Shown here: positions 13,252-26,195 of the stretch, one piece after another
Numbering within the stretch: position 1 is the stretch's first letter
Layout: each line of letters starts with the position of its first letter
Assembly (NCBI GenBank): GCA_003255025.1
Contig: QANY01009002.1
Coordinates: 661,661 to 725,660 of the forward strand
DNA length: 64,000 nucleotides
Direction of reading: 5' to 3'
Origin: Datisca glomerata
Lineage: Eukaryota > Streptophyta > Magnoliopsida > Cucurbitales > Datiscaceae
Program-made: the position numbers and the translations under genes
The notes under the pieces: model-generated
Told to the model about the DNA's origin: nothing
What the model saw: only the letters and a program-made list of their open reading frames with translations
Database searches by the model: none

Positions 13252-16200
13252 CTTCTAAAAGAATATTTAAAAAATATATTTGAATATATAACAATGTATT
13301 ACTTGAAGCTTTATATTCTTTTTTCAAAGACTTGAAGCTTTATATTTATTAATTTAGAAAGGGTAAAATGAAATAGTGCTTGACCAACTCAAAGTTGCAA
13401 GGCTGCAACCAACCTATAGTGGGAACAACCGAACAAAGTGCTGCTTCTTTAAGGTGTGACAAAAAACTTGGTCGTGTTAATTATTTGATTCTTTTTCGAT
13501 AAGAAATGGTCATTTTTGAATCACGTCGGCTATCCCTTGTCCCCAAAGGCTTTCCTTTCATTAAACAAATGACAAATGACATTGACACTTCATCTTAATT
13601 GTAAGATTGCTTCACGGTAACAGCCATTTCAATAATTGAAGAAAATATATTAACAGCATCTTTTAACTTTCTAGGCATACATACGTACATACGTCATATT
13701 TATAATATAGAGTTCTAAATTAACATAAAAGTATATTTATAATATAGAGCTCTAAATCAACGTAAAAGATGTCATATGAATTAAAACCTGAATCACAAAT
13801 TATAGTTATATTCATCTAAACGATGAAAAACTCACATTTGGGCATACTTACAACGAACTAGAGTATGTAGATTTAAGAAAATGTCAGTGGGTCCAAATTC
13901 TCTGATAATCTGAGTTAATTATAATCTAATTTTTACAAGTCAAGTGTAAGAACAGCAAACAGCTTGACTTTTATTCTCACGATCGATCTACCCCCTACAC
14001 GTAGCTGTTCTATAGAGTTTTTGAGACGTTGGATCACTGGCCAGCTGATCTGATCATGAGATATACGCAATCCACATTCTTCCGTAGATGGTGGGGAATT
14101 ATGAACAACAAAGATCAGTTCGGCTCAACTCAACTTATCTAGTGAGCCAACTTGAACTACTTCACCAGCTGCCTCACTAAGAGACTAATTATCTTAGAGT
14201 CGTTTGATCATCATACCAAAATTCAAAAGTCAATGAGCAGATTGTGAGTCTTGATTATTTTAATATGGTAACTCAAATGGATGAGTACTGCGTAACATGG
14301 TCGACGTGGAGATAATGATAACATGTTTGAATGATGGTGACGCAATCACTAATTGTCCTCAGTTATTTTGGAAGAACGGGAAATATGATAAAAGAATTAT
14401 ACAAAATATGATTTTTTATTAAAACCATTAAAATTAGTTCAATGACTTAGATGGACAACAAATCCTCTTCTTTTCTCTTAAACATGAAAGATTTATATCC
14501 TTCTGAACCATCACGAGCAAATCAAACAAAATATCAAATAGTGCAAGTTAAGTCACACAATAAAAATAAATGTTCTGTCGAGTTATGATTTGAAATTAAA
14601 AGGAATCCAATCACCACTTGAAGCTTAGTGCTTATTGGTTAACATTCTAATAGCATTCGCGTCTAATAAAATTTTAGTACTCCTATATTTATTTATCTTC
14701 ATTAATACTCAGTTTATACATATGTGTGTGTGATGCATAAAATTATATGAAAATTTAAAATAAATATTATTTTTTTTATGGAGTTGGGAGTAAATCAGGA
14801 CCGTTGTTGGAGATCCCGTGGTACTTGTGTAATGATTGTCCAAGGAGAATTGTCAATGAACTTTTTCTAATCACCGACAAAGCTAGAGGGTCCTACTAAG
14901 TGGGGCCAAAGACAGGACCAGGAGTGATGCAGGCGCATGTGACCGGCCGTAAGGACAGCTCAGATACTTCCAACCAAGTCTGCTGTTTAGCGGGACGCCT
15001 TTCCTTAATACAGTGGGCGGTGATTGACTCACGCGTGGTTGAGCCAAGCCAAGTCTTATCTAACCTAATCAATGAAAACGGTGAATTATATATTATATAA
15101 ACCGAGTCAATCGTTTGTTAAATCTGTACATTATTTTAAAAAAATAGTTTATATTTAGCGACGGCGTTTAATCCTGAGTTTTAATTGGAGAAAATATAGT
15201 GCACGTGAACGCTTCGTTCTGTTCTAACTTCAACGTGTTGTGTTTAAAGTCATCCATTCTTTTATGGGTTAAATGCGCATTGTCTCCGAAACTTTAAACT
15301 GCGAAGTCATTCTCAACGATTTTTTTTTTCACATTTTAAACTCTTAAATCTATAGGATATAAAACGAAGCCAAAATTAGATAAACAAATTTGTACATAAA
15401 TTATTATTACTATTACAAAAAGTTTTTAAAGAGTAATTCTACGTTGATAAAGTAATTAATTAAGTGACGTGATAATAATTTATAAGTTACTTTATCAAAT
15501 CATTTTAATGAATCATCAAACACTGACCAATAAATGATTGTCCCAGCACTTGATCACTTAAAATTTTGATCAATTACTTGGTCGGCATATAGTTACGTAA
15601 ATGGACAATTCTTTTGGTATTCTCTCTATTACAATTACATTATCATCTCAATTACCATAAAAATATGATTTGTGTAAAATTAAGAGCCATGTTAGTTTAT
15701 GTAGATGAATGTTTATACATGGATTTTCGTCCCTGACATATTCGGTAGGCCCACCATCTTGATCGGACTCCCGTGATTATTTACCCATTACCATCAAGTC
15801 AAGTGGTAAGATTTGGACGGACCATTGCCTCCTTGCGAATGAATTGGAGGCATGCGGTTTGATAGGATTAGGATGACATTTGTTGTGTCGGTCCGTCACC
15901 ATGACCCTCCTCAATAGGCTTTAGACGCGTTGTCCTTACAATTGAGGATGAACCTAGAAACACGTAACAACGTTTTATTTATTGATTTTTACATACACTT
16001 GACAATCATTCATTGGCCACCACAAAGTAAGATTTAGCTCTCACTCTTTATATAAACCTATTGAGGGGGTTAGATAGTTTTACATTTAGATACATTTATC
16101 ATGGAAATAGAAATTGATGTTCTTTTAGTTATATATATATATATATTATAAACTATTGATATAATGTATATTATCATGATGTTATTATATGTAAACATAT

Positions 16201-16465
16201 ATTTCAGTGATATGTGTCACTATATACCATGTCCTAAACTAACTTTAGTTTCTTTCTTGTATGACGTAGCAAAATGTTATTATTGTATAAAATGTTCATA
16301 TAAAATGGTGTTAGTGAGTATACGTTATAAATTGTCACTATAATGTATTATCAAATACAATGGATTTGTTATGAAAGAGTTTAGTTAAATTGTATAATGT
16401 CTAGGTGTTTCATTTATTCTTTTAATGGGAAAGGTTGCATATCATCATTTTTGTGAGCGATAAAA
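13252..16465. other. Intergenic DNA without recognised genes
   Basis: Mostly AT-rich. Two stretches are less so: about 14800-15080 and about 15720-15960. The first is followed by a TATA-box-like tatattatataaacc at about 15088-15102, which could belong to a promoter, but no coding exon can be recognised downstream. A short (TA)n tract is at about 16130-16146. No RNA gene or complete transposon is visible. Confidence 0.4.
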
Positions 16466-18085
16466 CTTGAGTGTTTTAAACGTGAATATCATATTAGCTT
16501 TTAATAATTTGTTTATTTTTATACTGATTTTATTGAATATGTGTTGTGTGTTTGTTATATACTATATTGACAGGAGAATCCTTTATTACTTCAAAAGTAA
16601 TTTGGAAGTCATCAAAAAGGTCTCGCAATATTCAAAAATTGATGTCATTCCAACCCTTAAGGATAGTCTAGGTTCGCAACTCAAAAAATTTTGGCAATCG
16701 TGTCTGAGACACATACTAGATATTAAGGTCACAAAGTTCCACTCTCAATTATGCTGGCGCATAATTCAAAGAATGTGTAAGCATGATAGGACATATGAGT
16801 TATGTTTTAATTTCAATGGAAATTAGCAAAATTTGGATTGAAAGAATTCGCTATACTAACAAGACTAAATTGTGACCCATTCCCTTTTATTAGGAGAGAA
16901 AAGTTATCTAGTGGTTCTTGTCATCATCAAGTTTAAAAATTCATAGATCGATAACACACAAGCACTTAAGGGTCGCTTATAAGGCAATGCAAAGGGTGAT
17001 TGATCATGAAAAGTTGAAGTTCGCAAAACTGTATTGTTTGGAAAATCTAATCCTAGGAAAACAAGATGGAATGAATTTTGATTTAGATCATCTTAGAATG
17101 CTGGATGACGAAGAGTTGTTTGAAAAATACATGTGGGGTAGTCTTCCCTATGAAATAACATTAGATTACATGGGTAGATTCCATCGTAACCATATTCAAA
17201 GGGTAATGGGTTTGGAGGCTTCCCATTAGCATTGATTTTATGGGCATATGAAATAATTCTAACATTATCAACTGGTGTGAATGAATATGCCAAAAAAATG
17301 GAAATTTCTCTACCTAGAACTTGCAATTGGGAGTCAACAATACAACCAGACCAAAAAGAGATGGAAATTGTAGTATTTGAATGCAACAGTGTAAGTAAAT
17401 ATACTATAACACTTTTCAATAAGATATATATTATGTGTACTGTATATTTAAAATATACTGGTATACTTTGTAGCTACAAATTATTCCAATTGAGATTACA
17501 TCTGTTGAAATGGAAAGACCATACATGCAACAATTTTTAAGTCAAGGAAAGGAAAGAGTGTATTGGAATCTAATGAGGATTTTGACACACACATGAAAAA
17601 TATACAGTCAATACATAATGGTGAGATAAGCAACGAGTCTCTAGATTGAAAATGGTTTTTTTTGCAAAAGTTAATGAAATTCACAGCATGGTTATAACTT
17701 TGTGCAAAGATGTTTTGGAGTTAAAGAAACAGCAAAGTGCCGAGGTAATCTTTCACTATAAATTTAACAATGTATCTTTATTTTATAATTTGATGACTAA
17801 ATTAAATGAGTACTTATATTAAAAAGAGAACAACCAAGATGAAGACAATGAAGATGTTGGAGATGATGAATAATATGGTGGAGATAATGAAGACGATGAT
17901 GGAGATGATCAATTAGATGGTGAAGATGATGGTGGAGATGATAGAGAAGATGGTGCAAAAAATGATGGAAATGATGATGAAGATAGTGAAAATGGTGATA
18001 GAAACGTTGAAGATTTTGAAGGACAAGAAGATGATGTTGATTCTGATGGAGATGGAGATGATGCAAGGGAGAAACAATAAGAAAA
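16466..18085 (+). pseudogene. DUF1985-type transposon gene remnant with acidic tail (copy 1)
   Basis: Broken plus-strand frames, joined across stops and likely introns, resemble the DUF1985 proteins that plant DNA transposons carry next to Ulp1-like proteases. Recognisable words run in order: ELCFNFNGN (about 16798), LRVAYKAMQRV (about 16965), LENLILGKQDGM (about 17040), DDEELFEKYMWGSLPYE (about 17103) and a WAYEIILTL segment (about 17240). After an intron-like gap, 17826-18080 encodes a long Asp/Glu-rich tail (repeats of GGDDRED and DDEDSE type), also read as 'GAT/GAA' low-complexity DNA. In-frame stops at about 16825 and 17229 and in the tail show it is dead. The same sequence family reappears at 48745-49770. 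The catalytic protease part expected downstream is absent here. Confidence 0.6.
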
Positions 18086-18295
18086 AAAGGTCACGATAAG
18101 GATGTTTCAAGAAAAAAATGGGTAAGACTAACAAAATTCATAAATTAAATACTGTAAATATTTTATTTACTGGATGCTAATTATGGAAAATTAATAGGAG
18201 TTTTTTTTTTGTTGTATCTACTTTATATTCTGTATGTTTCATTTGTATTATGATGTGACCAATTATTTTTGTAGGAAATTTCAGAATAATATGCA

Positions 18296-18610
18296 TTGTC
18301 GTAATGTAACTGAGTTGATTTGTATATTTGTCGTAATGTAACTGAGTTGATTTGTATATTTGTCGTAATGTCACTAAGTTTATTTGCAACACATTTGGCA
18401 CATTGGCACTGAGTTTATTTGCTGGATAGTTGTCATAATGTCTAGAATTATATAACAAAGATGTGAAACTCATTGGTTTTTGCTTTACTTTGTAGCAAAG
18501 TTCAGAATGATATAGACTGTCCTAATGTCACTGAGTCTATTTGCTTGTAATGTCACTTAGTTTATTTGCTGTATATTTGACAAACCAGCACTGGATTTCT
18601 TTGTCGTACA
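18296..18610. repeat. Short degenerate tandem repeat, 32-bp unit
   Basis: Two identical 32-base units (tgtcgtaatgtaactgagtt...) begin at about 18297 and 18329. A series of diverged units follows to about 18610, each carrying 'gtcgtaatgtcactgagttt' or 'atttgctgtatatttg'. This is noncoding and sits just after the DUF1985 remnant. Confidence 0.65.
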
Positions 18611-18770
18611 TTTGGTTTTGGCATTGCTTTTGTATGAAAGCGTACAATTAATTCACTAGTTTATTTACTATTTTACCCTTCTAATTACCTCTTGATCATT
18701 AAGTACCATTAATTCACTGATGAATGACTAATTTATAATTGTATTATAATTTAATTCTAAAATTAACACT

Positions 18771-19365
18771 TGAGGGAACCAATATACGATCCGTTAGGAA
18801 AACTTAGATTCTAGATCATGTAAGATCATATTCCAAGCCATCCATATCACTGAATCTTCAAAATAAAAGTTAATAGCTTGTTTTACAAACAAATCTTAAC
18901 GAGTGAATCAAAAGATCAGGTAGATATGTATAGGAGTTCATGACTAATCAAGATTCAGGCTGATCTACATATGATCATCAGATTGATGTGTATTAAATCT
19001 TTATGATAAACGGTACATTAATAAAGATATTAATTCACATCGGTCCTGTCTTATATAATCTTATTACATAAAGTACATTCACTAAGATATTAGATCACAT
19101 GCATTCATAGTGCTTAGTGAACCGTACTAGCAATCATTCATTAAAGATTCCGTACTTTAATATGTTGCTGACATTTTTATTCATTATCTATGATCTTAAT
19201 TCTCTCGTACTAGTACAAGATCATAGTCTCATTAATGAATATGAATATATATTTATATAAATTATTCAACAATAATTTAAAAGAACAATTATAAGAAAAA
19301 TATAATTTCATTAAATTTTATATTAAAATATCAATACACATGCTTTGAGGGCATAACCCCCAACA
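18771..19365 (-). mobile_element. Copia-type LTR (solo or truncated), minus strand
   Basis: Read on the minus strand, the sequence begins TGTTGGGGGTTATGCCCTC at 19365, a start typical of Ty1/copia LTRs. It runs about 595 bases and could end in CA at 18771 (plus-strand tgaggg). No primer site follows it and no polypurine tract precedes it. Flanking target duplications were not seen, so the lower boundary is uncertain. It is different in sequence from the adjacent LTR at 19529-20029. Confidence 0.5.
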
Positions 19366-19514
19366 ATATATTTATTATATCAAAAATTTCATTCTCAAAT
19401 CTAATAATTCTAGCATACAATTATCAAATTCAAGAATACTAGAATATATACATATAAATACATATAATCATAGATTTAAACTCAAATTTGATTTTCAATG
19501 ATTCAACATGAATA

Positions 19515-19526
19515 GCTCTGATACCA
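19515..19526 (-). other. tRNA(iMet) primer-binding site of a copia element
   Basis: The minus strand reads TGGTATCAGAGC, the canonical complement of the 3' end of initiator methionine tRNA used to prime Ty1/copia reverse transcription. It lies two bases from the LTR ending at 19529. This orients that element on the minus strand, with its internal region toward lower coordinates. Confidence 0.85.
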
Positions 19527-19528
19527 TT

Positions 19529-20029
19529 TGTTAGATAAAAACCATTATCGGCATAAACCATATCTTAAAAAATCTCAAGAACTCATGTTAAAACACCAAG
19601 AATCAAATACTTAATTAAGTGGAAGCGTACATAAATCTATAACAATAGATCACTTTATAGAGGTGAGAGATTGACCTTCTAGATTTTCACGATTCTCTAA
19701 GAGAAAGTCCATTTTGATCAAGTCTCTTAATTTTCTCATGATAAGATATTAGAGAGAATAGAATGATATCTCTTAAATCGTGTGATCTAGGGACCATAAT
19801 CACTTATCTATAACATCTCTGCTATCTTTTGGTATTTTCATTTTAACTCATCATAAAAATAGAAATTATTATTAAGTCTCACATCAAAGGCCCACACTCT
19901 ATCAGATGCATTAAAGATTATATTACCCAAACCTTACCCAATCACTTTCAGTTGGGCTTAACCTTATTTGACAGTTTGCAACGTATAATTATTCACATAT
20001 AAGTCCAGCGTTAGATTAAGGATCCAACA
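19529..20029 (-). mobile_element. 5' LTR of a copia element, minus strand
   Basis: 501 bases starting (minus strand) TGTTGGATCC at 20029 and ending ...CTAACA at 19529, followed by the initiator-Met primer site. Only about 163 bases of internal sequence remain before another LTR (ending at 19365) cuts in. The gag-pol region is missing, so this is a truncated element. The five bases outside the LTR are tttga. Confidence 0.75.
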
Positions 20030-20196
20030 TTTGAGGCTTCATCGTCGATCTTTGTTCTCCTCATTTTTTTCTTTATCATTACTTCTACAGAGTAATAGTT
20101 GTGGTTAGAACTTTAGGACTTCTTGATTTGGCAAGGCTTCACCATTGATTCTTATGTTCCTCTACTTAAATGGATGAGTTTCTTCTGCCTTGTCTT

Positions 20197-20310
20197 CTAC
20201 TCTCTCTCTCTCTCTCCCCCCTCTCTCTTTCTCTCTCTCACTCACAACACACACACACACATTCCCCCTCTCTCACATTCCCCCCTCTCTCTCACATTTC
20301 CCCTCACCTT
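20197..20310. repeat. CT/CA-rich microsatellite
   Basis: A (TC)n tract passes into (CA)n and further CT/C-rich stretches. It is low-complexity DNA. The open frames across it are artefacts of the repeat. Confidence 0.9.
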
Positions 20311-20374
20311 CTCTTACATTATAGAATGGGAAAGTTCGAAGACAATCATTACAACAGAAACTCTTTTTTATAGA

Positions 20375-20566
20375 GGTAAAAATTAACATAAAAGTTTTCT
20401 TAAAGCGTTCCAGAAAATCCTATAACCCTTATAAAAGATCTGATTTTTATAGCGGTTTTTTACCCTTATAAGAAATCAGGTATTTTATAACATTTTCTGC
20501 TCCTATAAAAAACTAGGTCTTTTATATCATTTTTGTCTCTATAAAAGACTTCTTTTTACAGTAGTG
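20375..20566. mobile_element. CACTA right terminus with subterminal repeats
   Basis: Repeated words of the form 'ccttataaaagatctg / ttttatagcggtttt / ctataaaaaacta' recur at roughly 45-55 base spacing. The block ends ttttacagtagtg at 20566, which reads CACTACTGTAAAAAG from the opposite strand. This is the structure of a CACTA (En/Spm-type) subterminal region. The corresponding left end was not found. The possible 3-bp target copy on the right is ata. Confidence 0.5.
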
Positions 20567-20669
20567 ATAGACCGCTATTAAACCACTCATATCAATTGTA
20601 ATACACTTGTAAGAAATAACATTTTTTACGATCCCACTTTTATAATAAAATGAATTCTTACACATCATT

Positions 20670-21343
20670 TCATAAACAAAAAGGGAACTCTAAGTAAGAA
20701 TAGATATAATAAAATGAATTCTTACACATCATTTCATAAAAAGTACAAATATCGTATCTACTCTTCTTAGGCCTACTTGCTTTCCGTTTAACTAAAGGAA
20801 GACATACCTTTAGACTCTTCACATCTTTAGGAATATACCACTCACTCTCATTGCCAACATGAAGTATAGCATCTCTATATTTCGCTTCCAATGCAGCCTT
20901 CGTATAGTAATACGACACACAATAATAGAGAGACATATTCCACTTCACAAGAACTGCACAAACAATGCATTCTCATAGATATCAAATGTTGAAGGTAAAT
21001 TATCTATATCAATATCAACAACAAAAAATGGTTGGATTGGCTTGACACTTACGACTGAAGATGAAGCAGTTTCGATCAATATAGCCTATTCTTTGTCAAT
21101 AACAACACTCGACGAACTATCAGCGATACTTCCTGAAAGAATAATTGAACGCGACAAACTTTTATCCATATTCAACAGTGAAATATACCAATCAACTTTA
21201 ATTTCTAAAATGCATATACATCCTCCCCCAAAGTCCAACTTAACTATTAATTGGAAGTCCGTAACATCAATAACCAACTCATAAGATATTAACTGACATA
21301 GAGAAATAAATGAAGAATCATCATATACCATTATCAGTTTCAT
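20670..21343 (-). pseudogene. Internally deleted Mutator-like transposase derivative
   Basis: Minus-strand frames match the two ends of the MuDR-type protein encoded at 23200-25520 but lack the middle. Frame 21343-21086 corresponds to the N-terminal module (VIDVTDFQLIVKLDFGGGC against the KFKIIVKLQFGNTS module of the other copy). Frame 20948-20670 corresponds to the C-terminal end (ALEAKYRDAILHVGNESEWY against ELDATYKGLMHPLRNNNQWN, then a shared RPKKSR/RPKKQR word). DNA-binding, DDE and SWIM regions are missing. This is the expected structure of a non-autonomous deletion derivative. It lies inverted with respect to the fuller copy. Confidence 0.6.
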
Positions 21344-21399
21344 CTTATAATCAACATATTATTTTGACTCATCTCATTTATCATCATACAAAACTATAA

Positions 21400-23200
21400 T
21401 TGGTGTCATAGTCATCTGGAAAGAAGAAAAATATAAATATGAAGTTAACACAAAAAAACATGTAAAAATAGATATAGAATGCAAAATAATGAATAAACAT
21501 GAAGTAATATAAAATCAACTAACGTATAAACATGAATTAATATGAAATGAACTACAGCCAAATAATGGTAATAAGAATAATATATAAACATTACAAAATA
21601 GAATGCAAAAATTATAGAAAGAAAATCAACGACTAACATATTAAAAACACAAATACATATGCAAAATTGTCGAAGGAAAATAGAACAAAAAATAGCAGAA
21701 TGAAATCAAGTACTACAACATACATATAATCTGAGAATGAAAATTAATGCTAAAAATTGAAGGAAAACATAATAAAAATAGCAAGAATCGAATCACACAA
21801 TGCATAAATAAAAATAAGAAATATGAAATTTATAGTAAACATGCAACAAGAATTGATGATGATCGAAGTAAAAAGTGATGGTGATCGAAATAGTAACTCT
21901 AAATCAGAACAAAAAAAAAACCAATGCCGAACTTCAAAATCTTAGAATTGCCATGAAAGAAATGGAATCTTCGATCACACGAGCAGGTTCAAAGTTAAAC
22001 CAACGAAATATGTAATAAATAAAGAATCGAACAGAAACGGAAAGTTTCCTAAAAGCAACAATAAACTCTAACTAAAAATCAACTAGAATATGATGAGAGA
22101 GAATAAAGCCTATCTTCTCTCTTTCGTGCAATGAAGATGACAATAGAGGCAAAAAGGTAAAAAAGTATAAATTAAAATAGTGGACCGGCCTTCAAGTGGC
22201 TAAATTTGATAATATGTTGAGACTTGACTATTTTTAACTTTATTATGCTAGTTATGTATATTACTTAATGTAAAATGTGTATAGTAGTAAGAATTCTAAA
22301 AAAGAAAGTCCACGTTCAATTGTGATTGTGGGCTGTCAAATAATTTTGGGTCCATCATTGGGCTGAGGGACATATTTGAAAGGACCAGTGCAAGAATGTC
22401 TGAAAAAATAACTTAACAACAAATCTGGCTCACCAATTATATATTAAAGAGACTGCAACACATATAGATAAGTCTAGAAGTGGTTATTAAGATATGACCC
22501 ATTTTTTTTTACAGTAAATAGCCATTTTATAGATGCCATGTTACCAGTTCATTTACCATACTTTTCCGTTGACAACTTAACCCTCAATAATTTGTTACAA
22601 CATAACATCTTACATGGTTGCACATTTATTATTTAATAGTTTATGGATTATTTTTTTATTTAGTTACAATCAATAAAATTCTATTTTTAAATGTATATCT
22701 ATAATAATTGATTTTTGGTTATGGAAAAATATTATTTTCCATAATCGAATGATGATGTTCAGTTTTAGCTAAATCTCCTTGATTTTAGCTAATTTTGCTA
22801 TTAGTTTAGTCGACATGCATCCTAATTCAAATTTCATCTTCCTCACTTCACGCAATATCAGTTTCATCTCTCTTCGACATTCATTGATATATTCGTCCTT
22901 TGCAACTCGAACAATAATTTTTTAAAATATTTTAGTCAAACAACATATCGTTTCATTGAGTGAACGTGGTTGACAGAAGATTATTTAGGCAGTTTTCAGT
23001 ATCCAAAGATTTGAATAGTTTTGGCTGAGTTTTTTTGGAGTTTTTAATCTACAACTATTGTGTTCGGGTTTGTTTTTAGTTTGATGGAAGGTTAGTATAC
23101 AATGTTTTTGTGTCATTATATTATTAATCAAGAATACTTTTTATTTTTATAAATTAACTCCGTAATTTTTAACTTTTTATTGATTATTTCATAAATAAAA
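21400..23200. other. Noncoding DNA between two Mutator-like copies
   Basis: No gene is recognised. 21430-21830 is A-rich with repeated 'aaacatgaa/aacataatgaaa' words. About 22090-22200 and 22840-22900 look like leader sequences of the two oppositely oriented Mutator-like genes. I could not confirm terminal inverted repeats by eye. Confidence 0.4.
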
Positions 23201-25520
23201 TTAATTTCAGGAATATCAAAGATTCCCACGATTTCAATGTATGATGGAAGATGAGATGAATCAAAATCATATGTTGACTTTCAATCAAAACCTTTTTTGG
23301 TTGATATCAATATGAAATTCATAGAGATGGTTGATGGAATTATTTCAATTCTAAGTTCCGTTGATGGGAGGGAAAAGTTTAAAATTATTGTCAAATTACA
23401 ATTTGGCAATACTTCATCTACCAATGTTGAAATAAAATTAGATCAGGATGTTGAGTGGCATGTTTCCCCCATTAGGAATGATAATGGAGTTAACTTTCCA
23501 CTAATTGTTGACAGGTCTAGTTTGATCAATCTTGTGAGTTTCAAAGTTTGATGCTTGGAGGAAACGGTCAATCAGACTCAATAGAATGCGACTATGCTAA
23601 AGATGATGACATTTTATTGCACTAGTTGATTTAGAAAATGTCCATAATAATTTTGACATTAAGAAGAAGTCATTGTTTAAAGATAAATATGAGTTAAAAA
23701 AGGCGTTGCATATGCTTACGTTTAAAGGGAATTTTGAGTTTACGGTTGAAAGGTCTAATCGGGAAAGAATGAATGCGCAGTGTGTCAATGACTAATGCAA
23801 GTGGTTTTTTCGGACATTGACATACATAGGTGGTCTTGGTTTGGGAATATTTTAAGGAGCACGACTGTTTAGTAGAATTTATTCAGTGTGATCATCATCA
23901 AGCAACATCAGGCATTGTTGGTCAATGCATCAAAGGTAAATATATGAATGCCATACGAGATCAGACCACACCTAAAGATATCATTGATCACATGCGTTTG
24001 AAGCATGTGATTACCATTAGCTACTACAAGGCATGGAAAGAAAAACAAAATGCATTGGATTTGCTTCGAGGTACTCTGAAAGAATCGCACAGAAGACTAT
24101 CATCGTATCATTATGCTTTGAAACAAAAAAATCCAGGTATTTAATTTCTTCAGTATATCATTTATTGATCACACATTCAATATACTTGCTTTACTTTTAT
24201 TTTTTTATAGGTACTGTGACAATTATTCAGAACGGATAAGAATGGCACATTCAAATACATTTTCATGTGTTTGGGGGCTGTTTTGAAAGGCTGACAGCAT
24301 TGTAGACCTGTGATTCAGTTGATGGTACATTTTTTAATAACACATACCTCAGTACGTTTTTAACTGCATCATTGTTGGATGATAATAATAAAAAAAATTC
24401 GATGGCATTTGTTGTGGTAGATTCAAAAAATGATTTGTCTTGGGGATGATTTTTTTAAAAAAATTGAAGGAAGTAATTGGCGATAGAGAAAATACAGTAA
24501 TTATATCTAATAGACACAATAACATTCCAAAGACAGTGTCGAAATGGTTTCCGAAATCTGTTCACGGTCTCTGTGTGCAACATCTACTGTTTAATGTCAA
24601 GTCCAAATTTAAAAACTCAGCTGTGGACCCAATTTTCTATCGATGTGCAAAAGCATATACGGTTGAAGATTTTGAAGTCAATATGCGTGCTCTAGAATCT
24701 ATTTACCCTTCAATTCGCACATACCTTAAAGGTGTTGGGTATGAGAAATGGGCTCGATCTCATTTTGTTAGTCATCAATATAATGTCACGACAAAATATA
24801 TATCAGAATACCTCAATAATGTATTGAAAAATACTCGTGGTTTACCTGTTACTTTTTTATTGAATTTCTGAGGCAACTTTCTCAAAGATGGTTTTATGAG
24901 CGTCGAGTAGCATCTAGTTACATGATCACGACATTATATCAATGGGTTGAAAAGCGTCTATGTAAGCGGATGCAGTGATCGCGGACAATGACTGTAAGCC
25001 TGTTTAAATTTTAATTTCTTATTTTTAATGAATTAGCAAAAATAAATAAACAATAGTTCATATACTATGTTATGAAATGTCTTTTTTATAGGTCATCGCC
25101 GTTGACAAGCACGAGTTTCAGGTGGCTGACGATGATTTAATATGTATTGTACAACTATCAAATAAATCATGCACGTGGCGAAGATGGGATATATATACAA
25201 TACCATGTGCACATGCTCTAGTTGCGATGGCTAAAAGGCACCTGAATACATACTTGTACATATCTCCATATTATTTAAAGACAGAGCTGGATGCAACATA
25301 TAAGGGTTTGATGCATCCTCTCAGAAACAATAATCAATGGAATGTTCCTGAAGAAGTTCAAATGCATCATATAATTCTACCTAAAAACAAATGTTCGGTC
25401 GGTAGACCTAAGAAGCAGAGAATATTATCGATAGGTGAAGTTAACAAGCTGAAATTTTGGAGGTGTCTAATGATCAGACATAATCGTAAGAGATGCGAGA
25501 AACAAAAGGTGAAAATTTTG
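23200..25520 (+). pseudogene. Mutator-like (MuDR) transposase, inactivated
   Basis: Domains appear in order. The N-terminal module is at 23230-23550. A MuDR DNA-binding region is at 23640-23815 (FKDKYELKKALHML, FEFTVERSNRERMNAQCV). A segment at 23830-24140 carries IVGQCIKGKYMNAIRDQ and YYKAWKEKQNAL. The DDE transposase core is at 24300-24870 (SVDGTF, VVVDSKNDLSWGW, then IISNRHNNIPK). A SWIM-type zinc finger is at 25150-25230 (CTWRRWD..IPCAHAL), followed by a C-terminal GRPKK tail. A probable intron lies at 24140-24210. Defects include an in-frame TGA where Trp is expected near 23250, a stop at about 23795, frameshifts near 24240 and 24450, Asn in place of the second catalytic Asp (usually ISDRH), and Trp in place of the second SWIM Cys. 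The protein would have moved the element by cut-and-paste; this copy cannot. Confidence 0.85.
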
Positions 25521-25698
25521 AGCTCTTTATATTTCATGTTGAACGACTATTATTATTGCAATTTATGTTCTTTTTTTGTTGTTGAACTTGTTAACGTATT
25601 AATGCTATTTCTAATTTCAATCAATTATTACTAAGTATCATTCATTATTTACATTCAATCAAGTATAATCAATAATGTTATTGATCATGCAATATCTA

Positions 25699-26190
<492 letters not shown>

Positions 26191-26195
26191 AATAG

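Noticed and set aside
17797..18134. Minus-strand His/Leu-rich and Ser/Phe-rich frames
   Set aside because: These are reverse readings of the GAT/GAA-rich acidic tail on the plus strand.
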